From Rhodobacterales bacterium 34-62-10 (lineage in GTDB: Bacteria > Pseudomonadota > Alphaproteobacteria > Rhodobacterales > Rhodobacteraceae): a stretch of DNA of 6,099 bases. Both the position numbers and the translations under genes were made by a program. A model generated the notes under the pieces. That model was given only the letters and a program-made list of their open reading frames with translations. It ran no database searches and was not told the origin of the DNA. Location of the stretch: NCBI GenBank assembly GCA_002282555.1, contig NCJR01000134.1:1-6099 (forward strand), written 5' to 3'. Of the stretch, positions 1 through 5,038 are shown piece by piece. Position 1 is the first letter of the stretch; the number at the start of each line of letters is the position of its first letter.

Positions 1-99
1 GCCCAAGCCTCGCGCATCCGGGCGGCAAGATCCTGCGGGCGGTCGCGGTCATGCCCGCCGCCTTCATAGGCCAGCCCGGCTTCGGACGGCTGCAACCTG
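1..99. repeat. Terminal duplication marking a closed circle (left copy)
   Basis: These 99 bases are identical to 6001-6099. The duplication falls inside the relaxase coding sequence, and removing one copy restores one continuous reading frame. It is therefore most likely the overlap left when a circular molecule was assembled, not a biological repeat. The unique circle is 6,000 bp. A true tandem duplication at the ends of a linear fragment is possible but less likely. Confidence 0.93.
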
Positions 100-965
100 T
101 CCAGGACGTGATCCGCTGCCCGCTCAAGCCAAGATCGCACCTGACCTGCCAGCTCCTGGGCAACACGCGCCACCTCGGCGGCATGGGCCTTGACCTCATG
201 CCAGACGCGGACAGCGGCAACCTCCTGCCCGCGCTCCTTCAACTGCCATGCGCCTGCCGACAACTGGGGCAGGGGCGGGCGGTCCAGCGCAACGGCCCTG
301 ACGGTGTGTTCCAACGCCTCGGCCTCGTGGCCTTGCTCCTGGGCGACATGGGCCAGCTCCAGCGCCTCGATGCGCTGCGCCTCAAGGGTGCGGTGGTCGA
401 TCCGCTCGCCGTGGCCGGCCAGTTCCAGGGCAAGGTTGGCATCCTGCGCCCATGCCTCCCGCCACCCCTCCAGAACCTCGACGGCGTTCCAGTCGCGGTT
501 CTTGGTGGTGAAGCCCTCGGCGGCGATGTCACGCGTGGTCAGCAGGATATGGGCGTGATGGTTGCGGTCATCGCCTTCGCGCCCTGGCGCGTGAAGGGCG
601 ATGTCCGCAACCATGCCCCTGTCCACGAACTGGCGCTGGCAGAAGTCGCGCACCAGCGACACCCGCTGCGCGTGGCCCAGCTCGGCGGGCAAGGCCACCC
701 GGATTTCGCGGGCCACCTGCGAATTCTTCCGGGTCTCTGCCGCCTCGACCGCGTTCCACAGCGCCGACCGGTCCTGCGCCCATTCCGGCGCATGGGCAGG
801 GGCGAGGATTTCGACGTGATCGACGCCACCGCGAGCACGGTAATCGAAGACCAGCCCGGTTCGGTGGTCTTCGATCCTTTCGCCCACGCGATAGGCCGCC
901 GCTGCGGTGGCGCTGCGGCCAGCGGATCGCGAAATCATCGTGGCCCGAAGGTGGTAGATCGCCAT
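1..965 (-). CDS. mobA: MobA/MobL-type (MobQ) relaxase, N-terminal part; gene continues across the circle junction
   Basis: Nicking enzyme that cuts oriT, stays bound to the 5' end of the cut strand and guides it through conjugative transfer. The start is ATG at 965-963, giving MAIYHLRATMISRSAGRSAT, close to the start of RSF1010 MobA (MAIYHLTAKTGSRSGGQSA). Tyr25, in AAYRVGER, sits where RSF1010 MobA has its catalytic tyrosine. NHHAHILLTTR (residues 135-145) carries the metal-binding HxH pair His137/His139. FDYRARGGVDHVEILAP and RKNSQVAREIRVALP are further conserved blocks. The gene runs off the left edge and continues at base 6000, giving 415 residues in total. That is the size of short relaxases such as pTF1 MobL, without the primase that RSF1010 MobA carries. 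It is divergent from mobC. The upstream SD match (GAGA) is weak. Function is confident; host pairing is unknown. Confidence 0.93.
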   Translation of the reverse strand, partial: MAIYHLRATMISRSAGRSATAAAAYRVGERIEDHRTGLVFDYRARGGVDHVEILAPAHAPEWAQDRSALWNAVEAAETRKNSQVAREIRVALPAELGHAQRVSLVRDFCQRQFVDRGMVADIALHAPGREGDDRNHHAHILLTTRDIAAEGFTTKNRDWNAVEVLEGWREAWAQDANLALELAGHGERIDHRTLEAQRIEALELAHVAQEQGHEAEALEHTVRAVALDRPPLPQLSAGAWQLKERGQEVAAVRVWHEVKAHAAEVARVAQELAGQVRSWLERAADHVLDRLQPSEAGLAYEGGGHDRDRPQDLAARMREAW

Positions 966-1020
966 TTTCTCGCGGTGCCTTAGCCGGGGTTCAAAGGGGA
1001 GTGCAGCGCCCCTTGCTCAC

Positions 1021-1053
1021 ACAAACGTGAAACGTTTGTATAAGTGGGCACTT
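1021..1053 (+). other. oriT: Putative origin of transfer (oriT), RSF1010/IncQ type
   Basis: A perfect 8-bp inverted repeat, ACAAACGT (1021-1028) and ACGTTTGT (1032-1039), surrounds a GAA loop. It is followed after one base by TAAGTGGGCACT (1041-1052). RSF1010/R1162 oriT has the same plan: an inverted repeat with a GAA loop directly before TAAGTGCGCCCT, cut between G and C. Ten of those 12 bases match here, so the predicted nick is between 1048 and 1049 on the plus strand. The site lies between the divergent mobA and mobC genes, as in RSF1010 and pTF1. If correct, mobC, the membrane protein gene and repA would enter the recipient first and mobA last. Confidence 0.82.
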
Positions 1054-1065
1054 CGTGTCTTGCAA
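1037..1065 (-). promoter_or_regulatory. Predicted relaxase promoter overlapping oriT
   Basis: Read on the minus strand, a TTGCAA -35 box (1065-1060) is 17 bp from a TATACA -10 box (1042-1037), pointing at mobA. The -10 lies on the right arm of the oriT inverted repeat and the predicted nick is within the spacer. Relaxosome proteins bound at oriT would therefore block it, as is known for RSF1010 mob promoters. A weaker plus-strand match for mobC (TTGCTC 1013-1018, 18 bp, TGTATA 1037-1042) uses the same -10 bases. Confidence 0.6.
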
Positions 1066-1121
1066 CCTTCCCCCATTCCGGACAAAAGCACAACCGGAAC
1101 GAGCAACAGGGCGGCGGAATA

Positions 1122-1385
1122 GTGCGGACGATTGAACAACAGGTAGCTGAGGCCCAGGCAAAACTGGCCCGCCTCAAAACGCGGGCAAAGGCACAGGACA
1201 CCCGCCGCAAGATCATTGTCGGGGCCATCGTCACAGGCGAAGCCCTGAAGGACCCAAAGATTGCCAAGTGGCTGGCCTCGACCCTCCGCAAGAATGCGAC
1301 CAGGGAAGTCGATCAGAAAGAACTGGCGGGGCTTCTGGCTGACCTCGATGCCAAGGCAAAGATCGCTGGGGCAGGTGAAGCATGA
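1122..1385 (+). CDS. mobC: MobC-like relaxosome accessory protein
   Basis: Small DNA-binding partner of the relaxase; in RSF1010, MobC helps open the strands at oriT so MobA can nick. The 87-residue protein starts with a predicted coiled coil (residues 3-28, EQQVAEAQAKLARLKTRAK). TRRKIIVGAIVTGEAL (27-42) closely resembles RSF1010 MobC TRRKVLVGAMILAKV. The tail is helical and charged. GTG at 1122 was chosen because the coiled coil begins there. An in-frame ATG at 1044 would add 26 residues lacking family character and would place the start inside the nick site. The gene is divergent from mobA, as in RSF1010 and pTF1 (MobS). Its stop overlaps the next start by 4 bp (ATGA), so the two are likely translationally coupled. 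No strong SD is visible; AGGGCGGCGGA precedes the GTG. Confidence 0.82.
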   Translation: MRTIEQQVAEAQAKLARLKTRAKAQDTRRKIIVGAIVTGEALKDPKIAKWLASTLRKNATREVDQKELAGLLADLDAKAKIAGAGEA

Positions 1386-1960
1386 GCGATGCCGAACACA
1401 GCCGCCCCAAAGATTCCTTCGAAATTCTGGCCGACGAGCTGGCCCGCATGGGGCAGCAGATTGCGCACCTCCAACGAACCAGCCTCAACAAGGCCGAGGC
1501 CGAAGCCCTGAACAAGCAACTTGTCCAGGGCGTGGCTTCGATGGCCCAGACCGGGCAAGCCGTCTACGAGGCCATTTCCGAGCGCATGGACCTGCGGCTG
1601 GAAAAACTAGCGCTGGAAACCATCCTCGCAGCCACCGATGCCGCAAGCAGGGCCATCGAGAAAAGCCATGCGGAAACCACCTCCGCCGCCCGAGACTACG
1701 CCAAAGCCGCAGGAGAGGCCCGCAGAGAGGCTTGGCGCTACTTCGGCGGGTTCTGGGTGTGGTTGGCATCGGTCGGCGCTGGCGGGGCCATTCTGGGGCT
1801 TCTGGCGGCGTTTCTGATCATGGGCCGGGGTGATGCGCGCGAGTTCGGCCAATACCCCCGGATCTACTGCACGACGGCAGGGGGCCAGGTCGTCGAGCAG
1901 GACGATGGAAGTACCTTCTGCGCCATCTGGATCAAGCCTCCGTCTCAATCTGGGGGCTGA
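1382..1960 (+). CDS. Coiled-coil, single-span membrane protein of the mobilization operon
   Basis: The 192-residue protein has an N-terminal helical, coiled-coil-prone region (about 10-118, rich in Ala, Glu, Lys and Gln). A basic patch (RREAWR, 114-119) precedes one membrane span (about 123-147, FWVWLASVGAGGAILGLLAAFLIM). A short C-terminal tail carries Cys163 and Cys180. The positive-inside rule puts the long N-terminal part in the cytoplasm and the tail in the periplasm, where the cysteines could pair. I recall similar proteins beside relaxases in alphaproteobacterial plasmids (possibly DUF6118) but cannot confirm the family. Its place after mobC, overlapping it by 4 bp with AGGTGA as SD, suggests a role in transfer. 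By analogy with the membrane-bound MobB of RSF1010/R1162, it might link the relaxosome to the transport channel (inference, no clear sequence similarity). The coding region is secure; the role is tentative. Confidence 0.8.
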   Translation: MSDAEHSRPKDSFEILADELARMGQQIAHLQRTSLNKAEAEALNKQLVQGVASMAQTGQAVYEAISERMDLRLEKLALETILAATDAASRAIEKSHAETTSAARDYAKAAGEARREAWRYFGGFWVWLASVGAGGAILGLLAAFLIMGRGDAREFGQYPRIYCTTAGGQVVEQDDGSTFCAIWIKPPSQSGG

Positions 1961-2053
1961 CCTCACCGCCGCCCCTGCTTTCTTCATGGCAAATTCATCG
2001 CTGGCCACAAGCGCAGGCGGTAGGCTTCTGGACCCGATACGGGCGAAAAACCC

Positions 2054-2087
2054 TAGTGTTATTAGTGTTACCTACGGAGTAGTGTTA
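2054..2087 (+). repeat. Three direct copies of TAGTGTTA upstream of the iterons
   Basis: Exact 8-bp copies lie at 2054-2061, 2063-2070 and 2080-2087, 9 and 17 bp apart. They differ from the iterons and lie about 40 bp upstream of the DnaA box. They may be part of the unwinding region, or sites for RepA or another regulator. The role is inferred from position only. Confidence 0.65.
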
Positions 2088-2125
2088 CGGATGCCAGAAC
2101 GCTTTCAAAACCAAAGCCTTAACCC

Positions 2126-2134
2126 TGTGGATAG
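2126..2134 (-). promoter_or_regulatory. DnaA box
   Basis: TGTGGATAG matches the complement of the consensus DnaA box (TTATCCACA) at eight of nine positions. It abuts the first iteron, sharing its first base. Host DnaA bound here would cooperate with RepA in opening the origin, as in other iteron plasmids. Confidence 0.65.
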
Positions 2135-2194
2135 TTCCGAAAGGCACGAATTTTGGTTCCGAAAGGCACGAATTTTGGTTCCGAAAGGCACGAA
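2134..2194 (+). repeat. Iterons 1-3 (class A), 22-bp period
   Basis: Three exact copies of GTTCCGAAAGGCACGAA lie at 2134-2150, 2156-2172 and 2178-2194. TTTTG separates them, giving an exact 22-bp period, so all three face the same side of the helix. They are the expected RepA binding sites for initiation and copy control. Confidence 0.92.
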
Positions 2195-2214
2195 CGATTT
2201 CGACACCAGAGCGG

Positions 2215-2302
2215 GTTCCCGAAAGCACGAACAGAAGCACTTAGCACCCCATCTGGGGCAGCGGTTCCCGATAGCACGAATTTTGGTTCCCGATAGCACG
2301 AA
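2215..2302 (+). repeat. Iterons 4-6 (class B), irregular spacing
   Basis: GTTCCCGAAAGCACGAA lies at 2215-2231, and GTTCCCGATAGCACGAA at 2264-2280 and 2286-2302. Compared with class A they gain a C after GTTCC and lose a G before CACGAA, so length stays 17. The steps are 37 bp from iteron 3, then 49 and 22. The last copy ends 19 bp before the repA start, so RepA bound there would probably repress its own promoter (inference). Confidence 0.9.
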
Positions 2303-2321
2303 CATGAGCTAAGAATCATCC

Positions 2322-3332
2322 ATGGCCCTTCTTCCAGATCGACACCCACAGAAAGACTTCTTCATCCTCGACATCGCCGATGTCGTGCCAAAGGATGACA
2401 TGGCGTCGATGGAACACCCGCTGTTCTCGCTGGCAACGCAACCCGACATGCGCCACCTGGTCTACCGGAGCGGGGAGAACAGCCTGGAAATCATCCCGTC
2501 CGGGCTTGGCCTGCCGACCATCAAGGACAAAGATATCCTGATCTTCTGCATCAGCCAGCTGATGGACAGAAAGAACCGAGGAGAACCCATCGGCAAGCGG
2601 GTCAGGTTCAGCGCACGCGAGCTGATGATCGGAACGAACCGCAACACCGATGGCCGGGAATACAAGCGCCTTGAGCATGCCTTTCAGCGCCTTCAGGGCA
2701 CCCAGTTCAAGACCAACATCAGGACTGGGAACCGGAAAGAGGTCCGCATCTTCGGACTGATCGACGAAGGCGGCTTCGTCATGCGGGAAGAGGGAAAGTG
2801 GCGCCTCGACTACTGCGAAGTTGTCCTGTCTGACTGGTTGATGCGCGCGATCGAGGCCAACGAGGTGATCAGCATCTCGGAAGACTACTTCCGCCTTCGC
2901 CGCCCCTTGGAACGCCGCCTCTATGAGATTGCCCGCAAGCACTGCGGCGCGCAGCCAAAGTGGCAGATCGGGCTGGCCAACCTTCAGAATAAGACGGGCA
3001 GCAACGCCCCTCTCAAGAAGTTCCGACTAAACTTGCGGCAGATCATCGAAGATGACTGCACGCCGTTCTACAAGATTGAGCTGATGACAGACGACCTAGT
3101 CATCTTCCGGCCACGGTCCGCCTCTACCGCGCTGGCACCTGATATCCGGCTACCGGAATGGGCCGAGGATAAAGCCCGCAAGCTCGCCCGAGAGAAGGGC
3201 AGGGATTACCATGTCCTGCGATCAGACTGGATAGCCTTCGCCAAGGCCGAAGCCGCAAAAGGGAACCCTCCCCAAAATGCTGGTGCGGCCTTTGTGGCAT
3301 ACTGCAAGAAGCAGGAAAATCTGCGGCGATAG
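2322..3332 (+). CDS. repA: Plasmid replication initiator protein A (RepA, RPA family)
   Basis: Initiates replication by binding the iterons just upstream and recruiting host factors. The 336-residue protein follows the alphaproteobacterial RPA pattern: HPLFSLATQPD (32-42), TIKDKDILIFCISQLMDRKN (66-85), VRFSARELMIGTNRNTDGREY (94-114), RLQGTQFKTNIRTG (123-136), VVLSDWLMRAIE (167-178) and the highly conserved DYFRLRRPLERRLYEIARKHCG (188-209). The C-terminal block ending GAAFVAYCKK (321-330) is also typical. Length is normal and no break is visible. ATG at 2322 is the only upstream start that preserves the conserved N-terminus; an ATG at 2304 is in another frame and stops at once. The SD is poor. 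A weak TAAGAAT (2310-2316) could be a -10, making the transcript nearly leaderless. No parA/parB pair follows. Confidence 0.93.
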   Translation: MALLPDRHPQKDFFILDIADVVPKDDMASMEHPLFSLATQPDMRHLVYRSGENSLEIIPSGLGLPTIKDKDILIFCISQLMDRKNRGEPIGKRVRFSARELMIGTNRNTDGREYKRLEHAFQRLQGTQFKTNIRTGNRKEVRIFGLIDEGGFVMREEGKWRLDYCEVVLSDWLMRAIEANEVISISEDYFRLRRPLERRLYEIARKHCGAQPKWQIGLANLQNKTGSNAPLKKFRLNLRQIIEDDCTPFYKIELMTDDLVIFRPRSASTALAPDIRLPEWAEDKARKLAREKGRDYHVLRSDWIAFAKAEAAKGNPPQNAGAAFVAYCKKQENLRR

Positions 3333-3342
3333 GAAAATCCTT

Positions 3343-3401
3343 GCAACGGCGCAACGCTTCGCACAGCATAGCAATGCAACGATGCGCAGCGGACCCGCAA
3401 C
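3343..3401 (+). promoter_or_regulatory. GCAAC-rich repeat cluster upstream of the HTH/coiled-coil gene, likely operator
   Basis: GCAAC occurs at 3343, 3351, 3376 and 3397, just before the start at 3405. The 40 bases 3349-3388 match 3561-3600 inside the gene at 34 positions, including 17 identical bases (CAATGCAACGATGCGCA). Position suggests binding sites for the product of the adjacent gene, either for autoregulation or as a segregation site. This is inference from position. Confidence 0.55.
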
Positions 3402-3404
3402 ACC

Positions 3405-3836
3405 ATGAAATACACACTTTCAGAAGCAGCTGCAGCCACTGGAAAGAACAAGGCGACCATTCAGAGATCCATAAAAAGCGGGAAAATTTCTGCGTCAAAG
3501 GGTGAATCTGGATCATACGAAATAGACCCGTCAGAGCTGCACAGAGTTTTCCAGCCTGTCGCGCAACGCGTCGCGCAGATCAACAATGCAACGATGCGCA
3601 ACGGCGCGCAACACGCCGGATTGCCACCAGATTTCAACGCATTACAGCGGATAGCTGATCTGGAAAAAGAACTTGCCGTGATGGAAGAACGAAAGACCGG
3701 CCTGGAGGAGCAGAAGCGCCAGCTCACGGACACAGTGGAGGATCTGCGCAAGCGCCTCGATAGCTCAGAGGGCCGCGTTCTGGCACTTCTCAACGACCCA
3801 AGGCCAAAAGGCTTCTGGAACCGCCTCTTCGGCTAG
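3405..3836 (+). CDS. Helix-turn-helix/coiled-coil DNA-binding protein, likely plasmid maintenance
   Basis: Probable plasmid-borne DNA-binding protein of 143 residues. Residues 4-30 (TLSEAAAATGKNKATIQRSIKSGKISA) form a helix-turn-helix like those of MerR or excisionase-type regulators, followed by a small wing (SGSYEIDPSELHRVF). A Gln/Asn-rich linker (about 50-75) leads to a long predicted coiled coil (about 79-127, DLEKELAVMEERKTGLEEQK and on). The tail ends FWNRLFG. HTH plus coiled coil recalls KfrA-like plasmid proteins, which regulate their own gene and aid stable inheritance, but I cannot assign that family by sequence. It follows repA by 72 bp and precedes the toxin-antitoxin pair, both fitting a maintenance role. 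The linker is encoded by a copy of the upstream operator-like repeat. No SD is evident before the ATG. Confidence 0.82.
   Translation: MKYTLSEAAAATGKNKATIQRSIKSGKISASKGESGSYEIDPSELHRVFQPVAQRVAQINNATMRNGAQHAGLPPDFNALQRIADLEKELAVMEERKTGLEEQKRQLTDTVEDLRKRLDSSEGRVLALLNDPRPKGFWNRLFG
3561..3612 (+). repeat. Intragenic copy of the GCAAC-rich operator-like repeat
   Basis: GCAAC occurs at 3563, 3588, 3598 and 3608. Bases 3561-3600 repeat 3349-3388 with six mismatches in 40, and 3584-3600 is identical to 3372-3388. The copy encodes the linker between the DNA-binding and coiled-coil parts (about residues 53-69), a stretch with no evident structural constraint. Confidence 0.75.
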
Positions 3837-3873
3837 GACAACGCATCCGGAAAGATCAATCGCCGCATGACAC

Positions 3874-3902
3874 TTGAAAAGTGTAACCCAATGGGGTACA
3901 TG
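3874..3902 (+). promoter_or_regulatory. higBA promoter with palindromic operator
   Basis: TTGAAA (3874-3879) is 17 bp from TACATG (3897-3902), giving a plausible -35/-10 pair. Between and over them lies the near-perfect palindrome TGTAACCC-AAT-GGGGTACA (3882-3900, seven of eight arm bases paired), the expected site for the HigA-type antitoxin. A transcript from this promoter would start at or within a few bases of the toxin ATG at 3908, so the toxin could be translated from a leaderless mRNA. Confidence 0.6.
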
Positions 3903-3907
3903 CTACT

Positions 3908-4246
3908 ATGCAGTCGGTAGCAGAGACCCCGATCTTCACCCGCCAGACGGATAAGCTCTTCACCGAGGACGAGAAGCGCGAGCTGATCGAATTTCTGGCG
4001 GAGAACCCCTTGGCAGGTGATGAAATCCCGGGAACGGGTGGTGTTCGCAAGGTGCGCTTTGCGGCATCCGGGCGCGGCAAGAGGGGTGGGGCGCGGATCA
4101 TCTACTACTACCTGGATGACACCATGCCGCTCTACGCTCTTCTTGCCTATGCGAAGAATGATCAGGGCGACATGACGCCAGACGAGAAGCGGGCCGTTTC
4201 CGCGCTGGCGGCGGCCCTCAAGGCAACCCAGAAGGAGAAGAGATGA
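3908..4246 (+). CDS. higB: HigB2-like toxin (RelE superfamily mRNA interferase)
   Basis: Toxin of a type II system; HigB2 relatives cut mRNA on the ribosome and stop growth. The 112-residue protein shows the family pattern: TPIF near the start (7-10), ELIEFLAENPLAGDEIPGTGG (25-45), VRKVRFA (46-52), GRGKRGGARIIYYY (55-68) and LLAYAKND (78-85). This closely parallels Vibrio cholerae HigB2 (GDVIQGTGGLRKIRVASKGK and SRIIYYF). Length is normal (HigB2 is about 110 residues). ATG 3908 is the only reasonable start; no SD lies at the usual distance, fitting a leaderless transcript. The toxin gene comes first, as in HigBA systems, and its stop overlaps the antitoxin start by 4 bp. All conserved basic and tyrosine residues appear present, so the toxin is probably active. 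Confidence 0.9.
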   Translation: MQSVAETPIFTRQTDKLFTEDEKRELIEFLAENPLAGDEIPGTGGVRKVRFAASGRGKRGGARIIYYYLDDTMPLYALLAYAKNDQGDMTPDEKRAVSALAAALKATQKEKR

Positions 4247-4521
4247 GCACTCTCGGCGATGATCTGTTCCAAGCAATGACCGAAGCTCTCGCACATGCGA
4301 AAGGCGAAGGACCTGCCCTCGTCCATGCCTCTATTGCCCCGCGGGAAGTCCGTGAACAGGCCAAGCTGACGCAAGCGCAAATGGCACCACTTATGGGCAT
4401 GAGCCTGTCCGGCTACCGGAAATGGGAGCAGGGCCAGCGGCAGGTAAGTGGACCGGCAGCGGCGCTGCTGCGCTTGATTCAGCGAGAGCCAGACGTCGTA
4501 AAGCGAACGCTCCTCTCATAA
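4243..4521 (+). CDS. higA: HigA2/NadS-like antitoxin and repressor (XRE family)
   Basis: Antitoxin that binds and neutralises HigB and represses the operon. The 92-residue protein begins DDLFQAMTEALAHAKGEG, as in HigA2/NadS-type antitoxins, where the N-terminal segment contacts the toxin. An XRE helix-turn-helix follows (about 33-80), with REVREQAKLTQAQMAPLMGM and the hallmark YRKWEQGQRQVSGPAAALLR. V. cholerae HigA2 has NWEQGRSVPNGQAVTLLK at the same place. ATG 4243 overlaps the toxin stop and follows a strong SD, AAGGAG (4232-4237), five bases upstream. Strong antitoxin initiation beside a poorly initiated toxin fits the need for antitoxin excess. Its stop codon lies in an inverted repeat shared with the convergent gene. 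Confidence 0.9.
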   Translation: MSTLGDDLFQAMTEALAHAKGEGPALVHASIAPREVREQAKLTQAQMAPLMGMSLSGYRKWEQGQRQVSGPAAALLRLIQREPDVVKRTLLS

Positions 4522-4545
4522 CATCAAGCAAGCATCCTTATGAGA
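4514..4545. repeat. Inverted repeat containing both convergent stop codons; possible weak bidirectional terminator
   Basis: TCTCATAA (4514-4521) and its exact complement TTATGAGA (4538-4545) flank a 16-base loop. The TAA that ends higA (4519-4521) and the TAA of the minus-strand gene (4540-4538) are the inner ends of the two arms. Both proteins end in Ser-stop. The stem is AT-rich and lacks a U-tract, so termination is uncertain. Confidence 0.4.
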
Positions 4546-5038
4546 TCCGTACTAGGCTGCGAGCCCACGCCTTCGCACCGTTACCACCCCGAAAGTATAC
4601 GGTTCCGTCCTCCTTTATAGAAGAAATGACATATGTTCTTCGGGTTGCGTCATGCTTGTTGTAAACTGAATCTCCAGGTGAGAGGCTTTGCTGACTAATC
4701 GCTTCCTCATTAAGCTTCTGCATAATATCCTCAATCACCGCACTCCCTACTCTCTTCGAAAGAACCGATATGTCTCGTCCAAATTTACTCGCTAAAGCAA
4801 TCTGCTTTTCAGATGGGACACCCAAGTCAGATACTGCATTGAAACGAGTATCTATGCAGTCCTCAATCATAGCGAGCGCTACATTAGGGCTACAGCCTGT
4901 AAAATCCAAACCAAGCTGGACACCAAACAATATCTGCGCCTCACTCAATATCTTCAAAATTAAATCCTTTCTCAACACAGCCAAGTCTTGTCGACATGCA
5001 ACCTTATCAGAATACATAAATATCACAAAATTTTCCAT
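4538..5038 (-). CDS. Unrecognised 166-residue protein
   Basis: I do not recognise this gene. The predicted product is 166 residues. Residues 1-118 look largely helical, with alternating hydrophobic and charged positions (LAVLRKDLILKILSEAQILF; VGSAVIEDIMQKLNEEAI). A short C-terminal region (about 120-166) looks beta-rich: GDSVYNKHDATRRTYVISSI, then DGTVYFRGGNGAKAWARSLVRI, reminiscent of small SH3-like modules. There is no signal peptide or membrane span. The start ATG (5038-5036) follows AAGAAGG, which is close at only two bases; a second ATG seven codons in has no SD. The segment is lower in GC than the backbone. The gene converges on higA and diverges from the exported-protein gene, whose 5' end it overlaps. 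Antisense reading is open but its sequence looks unnatural, which favours this strand. Confidence 0.6.
   Translation of the reverse strand: MENFVIFMYSDKVACRQDLAVLRKDLILKILSEAQILFGVQLGLDFTGCSPNVALAMIEDCIDTRFNAVSDLGVPSEKQIALASKFGRDISVLSKRVGSAVIEDIMQKLNEEAISQQSLSPGDSVYNKHDATRRTYVISSIKEDGTVYFRGGNGAKAWARSLVRIS

Larger units (their letters stand above)
1961..2321. other. oriV: Vegetative replication origin region (oriV)
   Basis: This 361-bp stretch has no credible gene. From left to right it holds about 90 bp with no recognised signal, three TAGTGTTA repeats, a DnaA-box match and six iterons that end 19 bp before repA. DnaA box plus iterons upstream of an initiator gene is the standard plan of an iteron-controlled plasmid origin. 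No strongly AT-rich unwinding element stands out; the TTTT runs between iterons and the TAGTGTTA cluster are the most AT-rich parts. CCCCA-TC-TGGGG (2247-2258) is a short palindrome between iterons 4 and 5. Confidence 0.85.

Noticed and set aside
51..983. Long plus-strand open frame (310 codons)
   Set aside because: Antisense to the relaxase, which has clear family motifs; its length reflects the high GC of the region.
1076..1099. TTCCGG...CCGGAA arms and an iteron-like AAAGCACAA before mobC
   Set aside because: Short arms and only partial likeness to the iterons; could be chance in the mobC leader.
1044..1121. Upstream ATG extension of mobC by 26 residues
   Set aside because: It would start inside the predicted nick region and adds residues without family character; the conserved coiled coil starts at the GTG at 1122.
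1952..1984. GGGGC/GCCCC hairpin at the end of the membrane protein gene followed by TGCTTTCTT
   Set aside because: Only five base pairs with a 13-base loop and no continuous T-run; too weak to call a terminator.
1261..2008. Overlapping open frames at 1261-1833 (plus) and 1607-2008 (minus)
   Set aside because: Shadows of mobC and the membrane protein gene, with arginine/proline-rich unnatural composition.
2134..2302. CRISPR-like array
   Set aside because: Repeat units are 17 bp with constant 5-bp or irregular spacers, directly upstream of an initiator gene and next to a DnaA box: these are iterons.
2316..2942. Minus-strand open frame of 208 codons opposite repA
   Set aside because: Antisense to the strongly conserved RPA initiator, with no recognisable motif.
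3833..4294. Minus-strand open frame of 153 codons
   Set aside because: Antisense to the well-supported HigB toxin.
4770..5015. N-terminal extension of the exported protein from ATG 4770 or 4854
   Set aside because: It would bury the signal peptide behind 50-80 residues that read as antisense of the minus-strand gene.
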